A DNA stretch of 36,164 nucleotides from Ramlibacter aquaticus (GTDB lineage: Bacteria; Pseudomonadota; Gammaproteobacteria; Burkholderiales; Burkholderiaceae_C), in the NCBI RefSeq assembly GCF_015159745.1, contig NZ_JADDOJ010000040.1:1-36164 (forward strand). The letters run 5' to 3'. A program made the translations under genes and the position numbers. The notes under the pieces were generated by a model. It did no database searches. It was not told the origin of the DNA and saw only the letters and a program-made list of their open reading frames with translations. This document shows positions 25,876 through 36,164 of the stretch, piece by piece. Numbering within the stretch: the stretch's first letter is position 1; each line of letters starts with the position of its first letter.

Positions 25876-25927
25876 GCCGCTGGTGGCGCCCCCTTAGGGG
25901 GAGGCGCCGTAAGGCGCTTCGGGGGGG
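25876..25927. repeat. GC-rich intergenic hairpin repeat
   Basis: The gap between the carboxylase alpha gene and the VOC gene contains GGCGCC (25885-25890), CCC-TTA-GGGG, GGCGCC again (25903-25908), and GGCGC, then a run of seven G. It can fold as GGCGCCGTAAGGCGC or as a longer stem pairing the two GGCGCC blocks. From general knowledge, short elements of this type (CCCCCTT...GGGGG plus GGCGC...GCGCC) are frequent between Comamonadaceae genes; copies elsewhere cannot be checked here. It might attenuate transcription into the VOC gene. Confidence 0.5.
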
Positions 25928-27976
25928 TTATTCAAATTCAACGATGGGCTGGTCGACCGCCAGGCTCTCGCCCTTCGAAGCGAGGACCTTGCCGACCACG
26001 CCGTCCGCCGCGGCGAAGAGCACGTTCTCCATCTTCATGGCCTCGATCACGGCCACGCGCTCGCCCGCCTGCACCTTCTGGCCCGGCTGCACGGCCACGT
26101 CCACCAGCAGGCCCGGCATGGGCGAGAGCACGTAGCGGCTCATGTCCGGCGGCGCCTTGTAGGGCATGAGCGCATGCAGCTCGGCGGCACGCGGGCTGAG
26201 GATCAGGGCATCGAGCCGCGTCCCGTTGTGCACCACCCGGCGCGCCAGCGGGTTCTTGCCCGCCACGCGGTCCACCTGGGCGGTGAAGGGCTGGCCGTTC
26301 ACCTGGCCGCGGATGCGGGCGGCGCCCAGGTGCCAGCTGCTACAGATTTCGTAGCGCTTGCCGCCCGTCTCCACCACGCTGCTGCCCTCGTGGGCGTTGA
26401 AGTCGCGCACGATGACGCTCTGGCGCCGGTGCTCGCCGCCCTCGTCCAGGAGGACGGCGACATAGTCTTCGCCGACCTCGAACTCATGTCCCGGGAGCTG
26501 GCCGCTGATGCCGCTCGCACGCTGCAGGGCGCGGCGGTTGACGTAGGCAGCCAGGGCCACCAGGAAGTCCGGGTCGTCGTGCGGCACGTCGGCGGCGTTG
26601 AAGCCCTTGCCGTAGTGCTCGGCGATGAAGCCGGTGTTGAAGTCGCCGGCGACGAACTTCGGGTGCGCCAGCAGCGCCGCCTGGAAGGGGATGTTGCTGG
26701 AGATGCCGCGGATCACGAAGCCGTTCAGCGCTTCGCGCATCTTGGCGATCGCCTCATGCCGGTCCTTGCCGTGCACGATGAGCTTGGCGATCATCGAGTC
26801 GTAGTACATGGGGATCTCGCCGCCGTCCTGCACGCCGGTGTCCACACGCACGCCATACAGGTGTTCGGTGTCCGACGCCCACATGGTCTCGCGCGGGGGC
26901 TGGAAGCGCACCAGGCGCCCGGTGGAAGGCAGGAAGTTGCGGAAGGGGTCTTCCGCGTTGATCCGGCACTCCATGGCCCAGCCATTGCGCTTCACGTCGG
27001 CCTGGGTGAGGGGCAGCGTCTCGCCCGCGGCGACGCGGATCATGAGCTCCACCAGGTCCAGGCCGGTGATGCACTCGGTCACCGGGTGCTCCACCTGAAG
27101 GCGGGTGTTCATCTCCAGGAAGTAGAAGCTCTGGTCCTTGCCGACCACGAACTCCACCGTGCCCGCGCTCTGGTACTTCACGGCCTTGGCCAGGGCCACG
27201 GCCTGCTCGCCCATGGCCTTGCGGGTGGCGTCGCTGATGAAGGGCGACGGGGCCTCCTCGATCACCTTCTGGTGGCGGCGCTGGATGGAGCACTCGCGCT
27301 CGTTCAGGTAGATCACGTTGCCCTGGGAATCGCCCAGCACCTGGATCTCGATGTGGCGCGGCTCCTCGACGAACTTTTCGATGAACACGCGGTCGTCGCC
27401 GAAGCTGTTGCGCGCTTCGTTGCGGCAGGAGGTGAAGCCCTCGAAGGCTTCCTTGTCGTTGAAGGCCACGCGCAGGCCCTTGCCGCCGCCCCCGGCCGAG
27501 GCCTTGATCATCACCGGGTAGCCGATGTCACGGGCGATGGAGACGGCCTGCTCGGCGGTCTCAATCGCATCGTTCCAGCCCGGGATGGTGTTGACGTTCG
27601 CTTCCTTGGCCAGTTTCTTGGAGGCGATCTTGTCGCCCATGGCGGCGATGGAGTAGTGCTTGGGCCCGATGAAGGCGATGCCCTCCTCCTCGACGCGCTT
27701 GGCGAAGCCCTCGTTCTCGGACAGGAAGCCGTAGCCCGGGTGCACGGCCTCGGCGCCGGTCTGCTTGCAGGCGGCGATGATCTTGTCGGCCAGCAGGTAG
27801 GACTCGCGCGAGGGCGCGGCGCCGATGTGCACCGCCTCGTCGGCCAGCTCCACGTGGCGGGCGTCCTTGTCCGCGTCGGAATACACGGCCACCGTCTTGA
27901 TGCCCATCTTGCGGGCGGTCACGATCACGCGGCAGGCGATCTCGCCGCGGTTCGCAATGAGGATTTTCTTGAACAT
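25928..27976 (-). CDS. pccA: Propionyl-CoA carboxylase alpha subunit (biotin carboxylase plus biotin carrier)
   Basis: A 682-residue subunit. The biotin carboxylase domain runs from MFKKILIANRGEIACR to about residue 450, with the ATP glycine loop KASAGGGGKG and the EMNTRLQVEHPVTE motif. A linker domain that binds the beta subunit follows. The biotinyl domain ends the protein with AMKM, in which Lys648 carries biotin, 35 residues from the end as usual. Length and a single biotinyl domain fit propionyl-CoA (or broader acyl-CoA) carboxylase. Start ATG 27976; it lies 20 bp after pccB. Methylmalonyl-CoA mutase, MeaB and an epimerase-like gene in the same operon make propionyl-CoA the likely substrate. 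Confidence 0.95.
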   Translation of the reverse strand: MFKKILIANRGEIACRVIVTARKMGIKTVAVYSDADKDARHVELADEAVHIGAAPSRESYLLADKIIAACKQTGAEAVHPGYGFLSENEGFAKRVEEEGIAFIGPKHYSIAAMGDKIASKKLAKEANVNTIPGWNDAIETAEQAVSIARDIGYPVMIKASAGGGGKGLRVAFNDKEAFEGFTSCRNEARNSFGDDRVFIEKFVEEPRHIEIQVLGDSQGNVIYLNERECSIQRRHQKVIEEAPSPFISDATRKAMGEQAVALAKAVKYQSAGTVEFVVGKDQSFYFLEMNTRLQVEHPVTECITGLDLVELMIRVAAGETLPLTQADVKRNGWAMECRINAEDPFRNFLPSTGRLVRFQPPRETMWASDTEHLYGVRVDTGVQDGGEIPMYYDSMIAKLIVHGKDRHEAIAKMREALNGFVIRGISSNIPFQAALLAHPKFVAGDFNTGFIAEHYGKGFNAADVPHDDPDFLVALAAYVNRRALQRASGISGQLPGHEFEVGEDYVAVLLDEGGEHRRQSVIVRDFNAHEGSSVVETGGKRYEICSSWHLGAARIRGQVNGQPFTAQVDRVAGKNPLARRVVHNGTRLDALILSPRAAELHALMPYKAPPDMSRYVLSPMPGLLVDVAVQPGQKVQAGERVAVIEAMKMENVLFAAADGVVGKVLASKGESLAVDQPIVEFE

Positions 27977-27996
27977 GTTCTTGTGCTCCGCGCCGG

Positions 27997-29529
<1,533 letters not shown>

Positions 29530-29555
29530 GTCGTTCTCCGGAAACTGGGGGAAGC

Positions 29556-30659
29556 TCACCCGGCCGCCGGGCCGGGCTCCTGGGAAAGCGGGGTGTGGCG
29601 CGCGGCCAGCAACTGGCGCGCCGCGGTCGACGCGGGCAGGCGGCCCGCCGCCACCGCCTCGCTCAGCTGGGGCAGCAGCGCGCGCACGGCGGGCTGCTCG
29701 CGGAATTCATGGCGCAGGCCCGACTCGATGCGTTCCCACATCCAGGCCAGGGACTGCTGGCGGCGCCGCGACTGCAGGCGGCCGCTGGCCTCCTGGCTGG
29801 CGCGGAAGCTGGCCACCGTGTCCCAGAAGGCCTGCAGGCCCTGGCCCTGCAGGGCGCTCAGCGTGAGCACCTGCGGCCGCCAGACGGCCTCGCCGGGCTG
29901 GCCACGGCCGTGCTGGGTGAACAGGCGCAGCGCGCTCGTGATCTGGGCCTGGGCGCGGGTGGCCGCGTCGGCGTCGATGTCGACCTTGTTGATGAGGACC
30001 AGGTCGGCCAGCTCCATCACGCCCTTCTTGATCGCCTGCAGGTCGTCGCCGGCATTGGGCAGTTGCATGAGCACGAACATGTCGGTCATGCCGGCCACGG
30101 CGGTCTCGCTCTGGCCCACGCCCACGGTCTCGACGATCACCACGTCGTGGCCGGCCGCCTCGCACAGCAGCAGGGCCTCGCGCGTCTTTTCGGCGACGCC
30201 GCCCAGGTTGCCGGCCGAGGGGCTGGGGCGTATGTAGGCGCGTTCGTGCACCGACAGCTGCTCCATGCGGGTCTTGTCGCCCAGGATGGAGCCGCCCGAC
30301 ACCGTGGAGGACGGGTCCACCGCCAGCACGGCGACGCGGTGGCCCTGCGCGATCAGGAACAGCCCCAGCGCCTCGATGAAGGTGCTCTTGCCCACGCCGG
30401 GCACGCCCGAGATGCCGAGCCGGAACGAGCGCCCGGTGTGCGGCAGCAGCTGCGTCAGCAGCGCATCGGCCTGCGCGCGGTGGTCGGCCCGCGTGGACTC
30501 CACCAGCGTGATGGCCTTGGCCACGGCGCGGCGCTGCGCCGGGCCCGGCTCGCCCAGGATGTGCGCCGCCAGTGAACCGGGTTCGGCCCCCGTCGCCGCG
30601 GGCCGACCCGCCGGACCGGGCTCTGGCGCCAGCGCTTCGGGTCGCAAGGTCCCAGCCAC
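29556..30659 (-). CDS. meaB: MeaB-type G3E GTPase, methylmalonyl-CoA mutase chaperone
   Basis: A 367-residue GTPase (ArgK/MeaB family) that guards and reloads the B12 cofactor of methylmalonyl-CoA mutase. Walker A is GVPGVGKST (residues 85-93), the switch region has VDPSS and ETVGVGQSE, and the base motif is NKVD. The C-terminal helical arm for dimerisation is present. The GTG start at 30659 is only 3 bp after the mutase stop, with AAGG inside the mutase end as ribosome site, so translation is probably coupled and the two are made in step. The first 30 residues are Pro/Ala/Gly-rich and variable in the family. Confidence 0.94.
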   Translation of the reverse strand: MAGTLRPEALAPEPGPAGRPAATGAEPGSLAAHILGEPGPAQRRAVAKAITLVESTRADHRAQADALLTQLLPHTGRSFRLGISGVPGVGKSTFIEALGLFLIAQGHRVAVLAVDPSSTVSGGSILGDKTRMEQLSVHERAYIRPSPSAGNLGGVAEKTREALLLCEAAGHDVVIVETVGVGQSETAVAGMTDMFVLMQLPNAGDDLQAIKKGVMELADLVLINKVDIDADAATRAQAQITSALRLFTQHGRGQPGEAVWRPQVLTLSALQGQGLQAFWDTVASFRASQEASGRLQSRRRQQSLAWMWERIESGLRHEFREQPAVRALLPQLSEAVAAGRLPASTAARQLLAARHTPLSQEPGPAAG

Positions 30660-30662
30660 GGA

Positions 30663-32816
30663 TCAGCCTTGCTGGGCCTTGCGGATCTGCTCGAGCACGT
30701 CCTTCGCGCTCGCGGGGATGGGCGTGCCGGGGCCGTAGATGCCCTTCACGCCGGCCTCGTAGAGGAACTCGTAGTCCTGTTGCGGGATGACCCCGCCGAC
30801 GAAGACGATGATGTCGCCGCCGCCCTGCTTCTTCAGCTCCTCGATGATGGCGGGCACCAGGGTCTTGTGGCCGGCTGCGAGGGTGGAGACGCCGACGGCG
30901 TGCACGTCGTTCTCGATGGCCTGGCGGGCGCACTCCTCGGGCGTCTGGAACAGCGGACCCATGTCGACGTCGAAGCCCAGGTCGGCATAGGCCGTGGCCA
31001 CGACCTTGGCGCCCCGGTCGTGCCCGTCCTGGCCGAGCTTGGCGATCATCACGCGCGGACGGCGCCCCTGGTCGCGGGCGAACTGCTCGATCTCGCCCTG
31101 GAGCTTCTCCCAGCCTTCGGCCGAGTCATAGGCTGCTGCGTACACGCCGGTCACCTTCTGTGTGTCGGCGCGGTGGCGCCCGAAGACTTTCTCCAGCGCG
31201 TCGGAGACCTCGCCCACGGTCGCGCGCAAGCGCACGGCCTGGATGGACAGGTCCAGCAGGTTGCCCTGGCCGGATTCGGCCGCGGCCGTGAGGGCATCGA
31301 GCGCCTTCTGAACCGCCGCCGCGTCGCGCGTGGCGCGGATCTTCTGCAGGCGCGCGATCTGCTGGTCGCGCACCTTCATGTTGTCGATGGCGAGGATGTC
31401 CACCGGGTCTTCCTTGGCCAGGCGGTACTTGTTGACGCCCACGATCACGTCCTTGCCGGAGTCGATGCGGGCCTGCTTCTCGGCCGCGGCCGCCTCGATC
31501 TTCAGCTTGGCCCAGCCCGAGTCGACGGCGCGCACCATGCCGCCCATGGCCTCGACCTCCTCGATGATCTTCCAGGCGGCGTCGGCCATGTCCTGGGTCA
31601 GCTTCTCCATCATGTAGCTGCCGGCCCAGGGGTCGATCACGTTCGTGATGTGCGTCTCTTCCTGGATGATGAGCTGGGTGTTGCGGGCGATGCGCGAGCT
31701 GAACTCGGTGGGCAGCGCGATCGCCTCGTCGAAGCTGTTCGTGTGCAGCGACTGCGTGCCGCCGAACACCGCGGCCATGGCCTCGATGGTGGTGCGCACC
31801 ACGTTGTTGTAGGGGTCCTGCTCGGTGAGCGACCAGCCCGAGGTCTGGCAGTGGGTGCGCAGCATCAGGCTCTTGGGGTTCTTCGCGCCGAAGCCCTGCA
31901 TGATGCGGTGCCACAGGAGGCGCGCGGCGCGCATCTTGGCCACCTCCAGGTAGAAGTTCATGCCGATGGCCCAGAAGAACGAGAGCCGGCCGGCGAACTC
32001 GTCCACGTCCAGGCCCTTGGCCAGCGCGGTCTTCACGTACTCCTTGCCGTCGGCCAGGGTGAAGGCCAGCTCCAGCGCCTGGTTCGCACCCGCCTCCTGC
32101 ATGTGGTAGCCGGAGATCGAGATCGAGTTGAACTTCGGCATGTTCTTCGCCGTGTACTCGATGATGTCGCCGATGATCCGCATGCTCGGCTTGGGCGGGT
32201 AGATGTAGGTGTTGCGGACCATGAACTCCTTGAGGATGTCGTTCTGGATGGTCCCGGACAGCTTGTCCTGCGCAACGCCCTGCTCCTCGGCCGCCACCAC
32301 GTAGCCCGCCAGCACCGGCAGGACCGCGCCGTTCATGGTCATGGACACCGACACCTTGTCCAGCGGGATGCCGTCGAACAGCACCTTCATGTCCTCCACC
32401 GAGTCGATGGCCACGCCCGCCTTGCCCACGTCGCCGGTCACGCGCGGGTGGTCGCTGTCGTAGCCACGGTGGGTGGCCAGGTCGAAGGCCACGGAGACGC
32501 CCTGCCCGCCGGCGGCCAGGCCCTTGCGGTAGAAGGCGTTGGATTCCTCGGCGGTGGAGAAACCGGCGTACTGGCGGATCGTCCAGGGGCGCGAGGCGTA
32601 CATGCTGGCCTGGGGGCCGCGCAGGTAGGGCGCGAAGCCGGGCAACGTGTTGGTGTTCGCCAGCCCGTCCAGGTCTTCGGCCGTGTACAGCGGCTTCACG
32701 GTGATGCCGTCGGGCGTCACCCAGTTCAGCGCCGCCAGGTCGCCGCCCGGGGCGGTCTTGGCGGCGGCCTTCTTCCAGGCGTCGAGTTGCTCGGGCGTGA
32801 GGGCGTTGTGGCTCAT
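30663..32816 (-). CDS. scpA: Methylmalonyl-CoA mutase
   Basis: A 717-residue single-chain adenosylcobalamin enzyme that converts R-methylmalonyl-CoA to succinyl-CoA. The TIM-barrel domain begins after a short N-terminal arm and includes [15 protein letters not shown] and the [19 protein letters not shown] substrate motif. The C-terminal cobalamin domain has the D-x-H-x-x-G motif [10 protein letters not shown] with His599 as the lower axial ligand, and later GGVIP. Length fits the large-subunit, homodimeric form (E. coli ScpA 714). It is the first gene of the operon, 138 bp from the divergent GntR gene. Its ribosome site is weak. Confidence 0.97.
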   Translation of the reverse strand: MSHNALTPEQLDAWKKAAAKTAPGGDLAALNWVTPDGITVKPLYTAEDLDGLANTNTLPGFAPYLRGPQASMYASRPWTIRQYAGFSTAEESNAFYRKGLAAGGQGVSVAFDLATHRGYDSDHPRVTGDVGKAGVAIDSVEDMKVLFDGIPLDKVSVSMTMNGAVLPVLAGYVVAAEEQGVAQDKLSGTIQNDILKEFMVRNTYIYPPKPSMRIIGDIIEYTAKNMPKFNSISISGYHMQEAGANQALELAFTLADGKEYVKTALAKGLDVDEFAGRLSFFWAIGMNFYLEVAKMRAARLLWHRIMQGFGAKNPKSLMLRTHCQTSGWSLTEQDPYNNVVRTTIEAMAAVFGGTQSLHTNSFDEAIALPTEFSSRIARNTQLIIQEETHITNVIDPWAGSYMMEKLTQDMADAAWKIIEEVEAMGGMVRAVDSGWAKLKIEAAAAEKQARIDSGKDVIVGVNKYRLAKEDPVDILAIDNMKVRDQQIARLQKIRATRDAAAVQKALDALTAAAESGQGNLLDLSIQAVRLRATVGEVSDALEKVFGRHRADTQKVTGVYAAAYDSAEGWEKLQGEIEQFARDQGRRPRVMIAKLGQDGHDRGAKVVATAYADLGFDVDMGPLFQTPEECARQAIENDVHAVGVSTLAAGHKTLVPAIIEELKKQGGGDIIVFVGGVIPQQDYEFLYEAGVKGIYGPGTPIPASAKDVLEQIRKAQQG

Positions 32817-32910
32817 GGCGTGGGGCTGTGGTTGCGTGCGGTTCCGCAGTGTGCGGGGCGAGGCTGCGCGCCTGCCCCCTCTCTGCGGGTTGGCCCGGAT
32901 CTTACATCAT

Positions 32911-32923
32911 TCATAATTATTGA
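32911..32923. promoter_or_regulatory. Candidate GntR operator
   Basis: TCATAATTATTGA, with TCA-N7-TGA arms, is in the only AT-rich patch between the mutase and the GntR gene. It overlaps the -35 of the GntR promoter by four bases and also lies between possible -35 and -10 elements (TTATCA, TAAGAT) for the mutase on the other strand. Binding of the neighbouring GntR protein here is inference. Confidence 0.35.
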
Positions 32924-32948
32924 TAAAGAATTTCATACACTTTAGAAT
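32920..32948 (+). promoter_or_regulatory. Promoter of the GntR gene, possibly leaderless
   Basis: TTGATA (32920-32925), a 17-bp spacer, and TAGAAT (32943-32948) form one of the best promoters in the window. The -10 ends 6 bp before the ATG at 32955, so transcription would start at or next to the start codon. There is no Shine-Dalgarno sequence in the intervening bases. Confidence 0.6.
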
Positions 32949-32954
32949 CCGCCC

Positions 32955-33593
32955 ATGGCTTCTGCGCTCACGCTGTCCCCCCGCGCCCTCTACGAGGAGG
33001 TGGCCGAGCAGCTGCGCCAGCGCATCTTCCGGCGTGAGCTGGAGCCTGGCAGCTGGATCGACGAGGTGAAGATCGCCCAGGAGTTCGGGATCAGCCGCAC
33101 GCCCCTGCGCGAAGCCCTGAAGGTGCTGGCGGCCGAAGGCCTGGTGACCATGAAGGTGCGGCGCGGGGCCTACGTGACCGAGGTGTCCGAGAGCGACCTG
33201 GCGGACGTGTACCACCTGCTGGCGCTGCTGGAAAGCGACGCGGCGCGCGTGGTGGCGAGCCGTGCCAGCCCCGGCGAACTGGCCGAACTGCAGGCCTTGC
33301 ACGCCAGCCTGGAGGCGGCGGCGGGCCAGCGCGAGCGCTTCTTCGCCATCAACGAGCGCTTCCACATGCGGCTGCTGGAGATCGCCGGCAACCGCTGGCG
33401 CAACCAGATGGTGGAGGACCTGCGCAAGGTCATGAAGCTGAACCGCCACAACTCCCTGCTGAAGTCGGGCCGCATGGAGGAATCCATGCTGGAGCACCGC
33501 GCCATCGTGGCGGCGCTCGCGGACCGGGACGCCGAACTGGCGGCCCGCCGCATGCAGGAACACTTCAGGAACGGGCTGGAAGCCGCGGCCTGA
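32955..33593 (+). CDS. GntR-family regulator with FCD domain
   Basis: A 212-residue FadR-subfamily regulator. The winged helix-turn-helix covers about residues 8-75 (LYEEVAEQLRQRIF, then GISRTPLREALKVLAAEGLV). The all-helical FCD effector domain follows and carries His residues of the metal-binding set (NERFHMRLLE, LEHRAI, MQEHF). Such proteins usually repress catabolic genes and release DNA on binding a small carboxylate or acyl compound. Placed divergent from the methylmalonyl-CoA mutase operon, it is the likely regulator of propionyl-CoA use. It is convergent with the glutaryl-CoA dehydrogenase gene. Confidence 0.9.
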   Translation: MASALTLSPRALYEEVAEQLRQRIFRRELEPGSWIDEVKIAQEFGISRTPLREALKVLAAEGLVTMKVRRGAYVTEVSESDLADVYHLLALLESDAARVVASRASPGELAELQALHASLEAAAGQRERFFAINERFHMRLLEIAGNRWRNQMVEDLRKVMKLNRHNSLLKSGRMEESMLEHRAIVAALADRDAELAARRMQEHFRNGLEAAA

Positions 33594-33621
33594 GCCCGGG
33601 GGGGCCGCAGGCCGCGCGGCA

Positions 33622-33646
33622 GGCAGGGCTGGCGCCCCGCCCTGCC
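33622..33646. terminator. Hairpin between convergent genes
   Basis: GGCAGGGC (33622-33629) and GCCCTGCC (33639-33646) form a perfect 8-bp stem over a 9-base loop, in the 58-bp gap between the convergent GntR and glutaryl-CoA dehydrogenase genes. There is no T tract, so it is at best a weak or Rho-aided bidirectional terminator. Confidence 0.4.
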
Positions 33647-33651
33647 CCGCC

Positions 33652-34830
<1,179 letters not shown>

Positions 34831-34851
34831 CGAAAAATCCTTCTCAGTACA

Positions 34852-35256
34852 TCAATCCGGCAACATGGCCGTGGCTTCGATCTCGACCTTGGCCCGGTCC
34901 TCGATCAAGGCCCGCACCTCCACTGCCGTCATGGCGATGTCGTAGTGCCCGATCAATTCGCGGAAGGCGCGCCCCACCTCGGCGGCAGCGGCCAGGTATT
35001 CGCGCTTGTCGGTCACGTACCAGGTCATCCGAACGATATTTTCAGGCTTTCCGCCCGCCTCGCGCAGAACATCGGCGACATGGCCGAGCGCCTGGCGGGC
35101 CTGCTGGCCGAAATCATCGCTCTGGAAGACGCCCTGGGCGTCCCAGCCGATCATCCCGGACAGGAAGAGCATGCGCCCCGGGCCCTGGGCCAGGACGCCG
35201 TTGGCGTAGCCCCGGGGCCGCGGCCAGCCGGGCGGAAGGATGGCTTGGTGGTTCAT
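34852..35256 (-). CDS. Rid-family (YjgF/YER057c/UK114) protein lacking the catalytic Arg
   Basis: A 134-residue trimeric-fold protein of the RidA superfamily, recognised by the QARQALGHVADVLREAGG helix and the VEIEATAML end. RidA proteins hydrolyse reactive imines and enamines by means of an Arg (Arg105 in E. coli, motif PARS). Here the matching segment reads IAMTAVEV, so the Arg is Met109. This places it outside the deaminase-active RidA group and among the Rid subfamilies of unknown activity. It is encoded between an enoyl-CoA hydratase-like gene (24 bp) and gcdH (21 bp), which suggests a role in the same acyl-CoA pathway. Confidence 0.88.
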   Translation of the reverse strand: MNHQAILPPGWPRPRGYANGVLAQGPGRMLFLSGMIGWDAQGVFQSDDFGQQARQALGHVADVLREAGGKPENIVRMTWYVTDKREYLAAAAEVGRAFRELIGHYDIAMTAVEVRALIEDRAKVEIEATAMLPD

Positions 35257-35280
35257 GGTCGTCCCTGTTGGGTGGGCATC

Positions 35281-36138
35281 TCAGCGGCCCTCGAAGCTCG
35301 GCCGCTGGCGCGCCACGAAGGCCTCGTAGGCGCGCCGGAAGTCGCCGGTCATCATGCACAGCGCCTGCGCCTGGGCCTCGGCCTCGATGGCCTGGTCCAG
35401 CGTCATGGCCCATTCCTGGTGCAGCATGGTCTTGGTGATGCCGTTGGCGAAGGTCGGGCCGGCCGCCAGCTCGGCCGCCAGCGCCTGCGCCGCGCCCAGC
35501 AGCGCGTCGGGCTCGCACAGGCGGTTGAAGAAGCCCCAGCGCTCGCCCTCCTCCCCGCCCAGGGAGCGGCCGGTGTAGAGCAGTTCGCTGGCCCGCCCCT
35601 GGCCGACGATGCGCGGCAGCATGGCGCAGGCGCCCATGTCGCAGCCCGCCAGGCCGACGCGGTTGAAGAGGAAGGCCGTCTTGCTGCGCGCCGTACCCAG
35701 GCGCAGGTCCGAGGCCATCGCGAGGATCGCGCCCGCGCCGGCGCAGACGCCGTCCACGGCGGCCACGATGGGCTGCGGGCAGCCGCGCATGGCCTTCACC
35801 AGCTCGCCCGTCATCCGGGTGAAGGCCAGCAGCTCGGGCGCCTCCAGCTGCAGCAGCGGGCCGATGATCTCGTGCACGTCGCCGCCCGAGCAGAAGTTGC
35901 CGCCGGCGCCCGTGAGCACCACGGCGTGCACGTCGTGCGCATGGCGCAGGCGCCCGAACAGCTCGCGCAGCTCGGCATAGGACTGGAAGGTGAGCGGGTT
36001 CTTGCGCTCGGGCCGGCTGAGGGTCAGGGTGGCGACGCCCGACTGCACCTGCCAGTGGAAGTGGCGGGCCACATGGCCGGCCAGGCTCTGCAGGTTGCCT
36101 TCGGCGAGGCCGGGGTCTATGCGGGGATGGGGCTGCAT
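35281..36138 (-). CDS. Enoyl-CoA hydratase/isomerase family protein
   Basis: A 285-residue crotonase-fold protein with an N-terminal extension of about 25 residues. Oxyanion-hole segments are [11 protein letters not shown] (about 82-92) and [12 protein letters not shown] (129-140). The first catalytic Glu of enoyl-CoA hydratase is replaced: FLFNRVGL has Arg160 there. The second Glu (Glu185 in ASELLYTG) is kept, and Asp167 in [12 protein letters not shown] occupies the place of the Asp used by dienoyl-CoA isomerases. A standard hydratase reaction is therefore not assured. Its start overlaps by one base the stop of an upstream gene (TGATG). From memory, similar genes with a Rid protein and an acyl-CoA dehydrogenase occur in 2-aminobenzoyl-CoA-type aromatic degradation clusters; that link is inference. 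Confidence 0.85.
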   Translation of the reverse strand: MQPHPRIDPGLAEGNLQSLAGHVARHFHWQVQSGVATLTLSRPERKNPLTFQSYAELRELFGRLRHAHDVHAVVLTGAGGNFCSGGDVHEIIGPLLQLEAPELLAFTRMTGELVKAMRGCPQPIVAAVDGVCAGAGAILAMASDLRLGTARSKTAFLFNRVGLAGCDMGACAMLPRIVGQGRASELLYTGRSLGGEEGERWGFFNRLCEPDALLGAAQALAAELAAGPTFANGITKTMLHQEWAMTLDQAIEAEAQAQALCMMTGDFRRAYEAFVARQRPSFEGR

Positions 36139-36164
36139 CAGGCGAGGTCCTCGAGGTGGGTGGG
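36138..36164 (-). CDS. C-terminal end of an upstream gene of the same operon (partial)
   Basis: The minus strand from the window edge reads eight codons (PTHLEDLA) and a TGA whose last base is the A of the enoyl-CoA hydratase ATG. The TGATG overlap is typical of coupled genes in one operon. Too little is visible to name the product. Confidence 0.4.
   Translation of the reverse strand, partial: PTHLEDLA

Overview
The window reads as a stretch of chromosome from a GC-rich betaproteobacterium of the order Burkholderiales, most likely the family Comamonadaceae. The protein sequences, the complete iscRSUA-hscBA-fdx order, an intracellular polyhydroxyalkanoate (PHA) depolymerase with a Cys nucleophile, and GC-rich intergenic hairpin repeats all fit that group. 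This placement is inference from family resemblance, because no database search was run. I see no phage, plasmid, insertion sequence, rRNA or CRISPR array. Most genes are housekeeping or catabolic.

Layout from left to right. (1) 0-9.2 kb holds accessory metabolism: a tartrate/D-malate dehydrogenase divergent from a LysR regulator; a two-gene molybdenum hydroxylase (2Fe-2S subunit plus Tat-exported large subunit) divergent from an MFS transporter; a lipoprotein serine hydrolase; and a type II NADH dehydrogenase. (2) 9.2-11 kb holds tRNA-Val(CAC), dnaQ and an SDR dehydrogenase. (3) 11-16.3 kb is the full isc iron-sulfur assembly operon on the minus strand, with a strong candidate IscR type 1 operator over its promoter. 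(4) 16.4-19.9 kb holds uvrB and a divergent aspartate/aromatic aminotransferase. (5) 19.9-20.3 kb is a non-coding island with a long imperfect inverted repeat around a 3 x 15 bp tandem repeat. (6) 20.3-25.3 kb holds a DODA-type dioxygenase with a Tat-like leader, phaZ with a basic tail overlapping a soluble RnfB-like ferredoxin gene, a small unknown gene, and a two-domain PPK2 polyphosphate:AMP phosphotransferase. (7) 25.3-33.6 kb is a propionyl-CoA to succinyl-CoA operon: methylmalonyl-CoA mutase, MeaB, propionyl-CoA carboxylase beta and alpha, and an epimerase-like VOC protein, divergent from a GntR/FCD regulator. (8) 33.6 kb to the end is the distal part of an acyl-CoA catabolic operon: enoyl-CoA hydratase family protein, Rid-family protein and glutaryl-CoA dehydrogenase, preceded by the last codons of another gene.

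Points most worth a second look are the phaZ/RnfB-like overlap and the basic tail of PhaZ, the Rid protein without the catalytic Arg, the epimerase-like protein with Gln in place of a metal His, the exported-looking DODA dioxygenase, the one-residue longer Cys spacing in IscR, the 19991-20272 inverted repeat, and a possibly leaderless GntR gene. Nothing here is clearly a wholly new multi-gene system.
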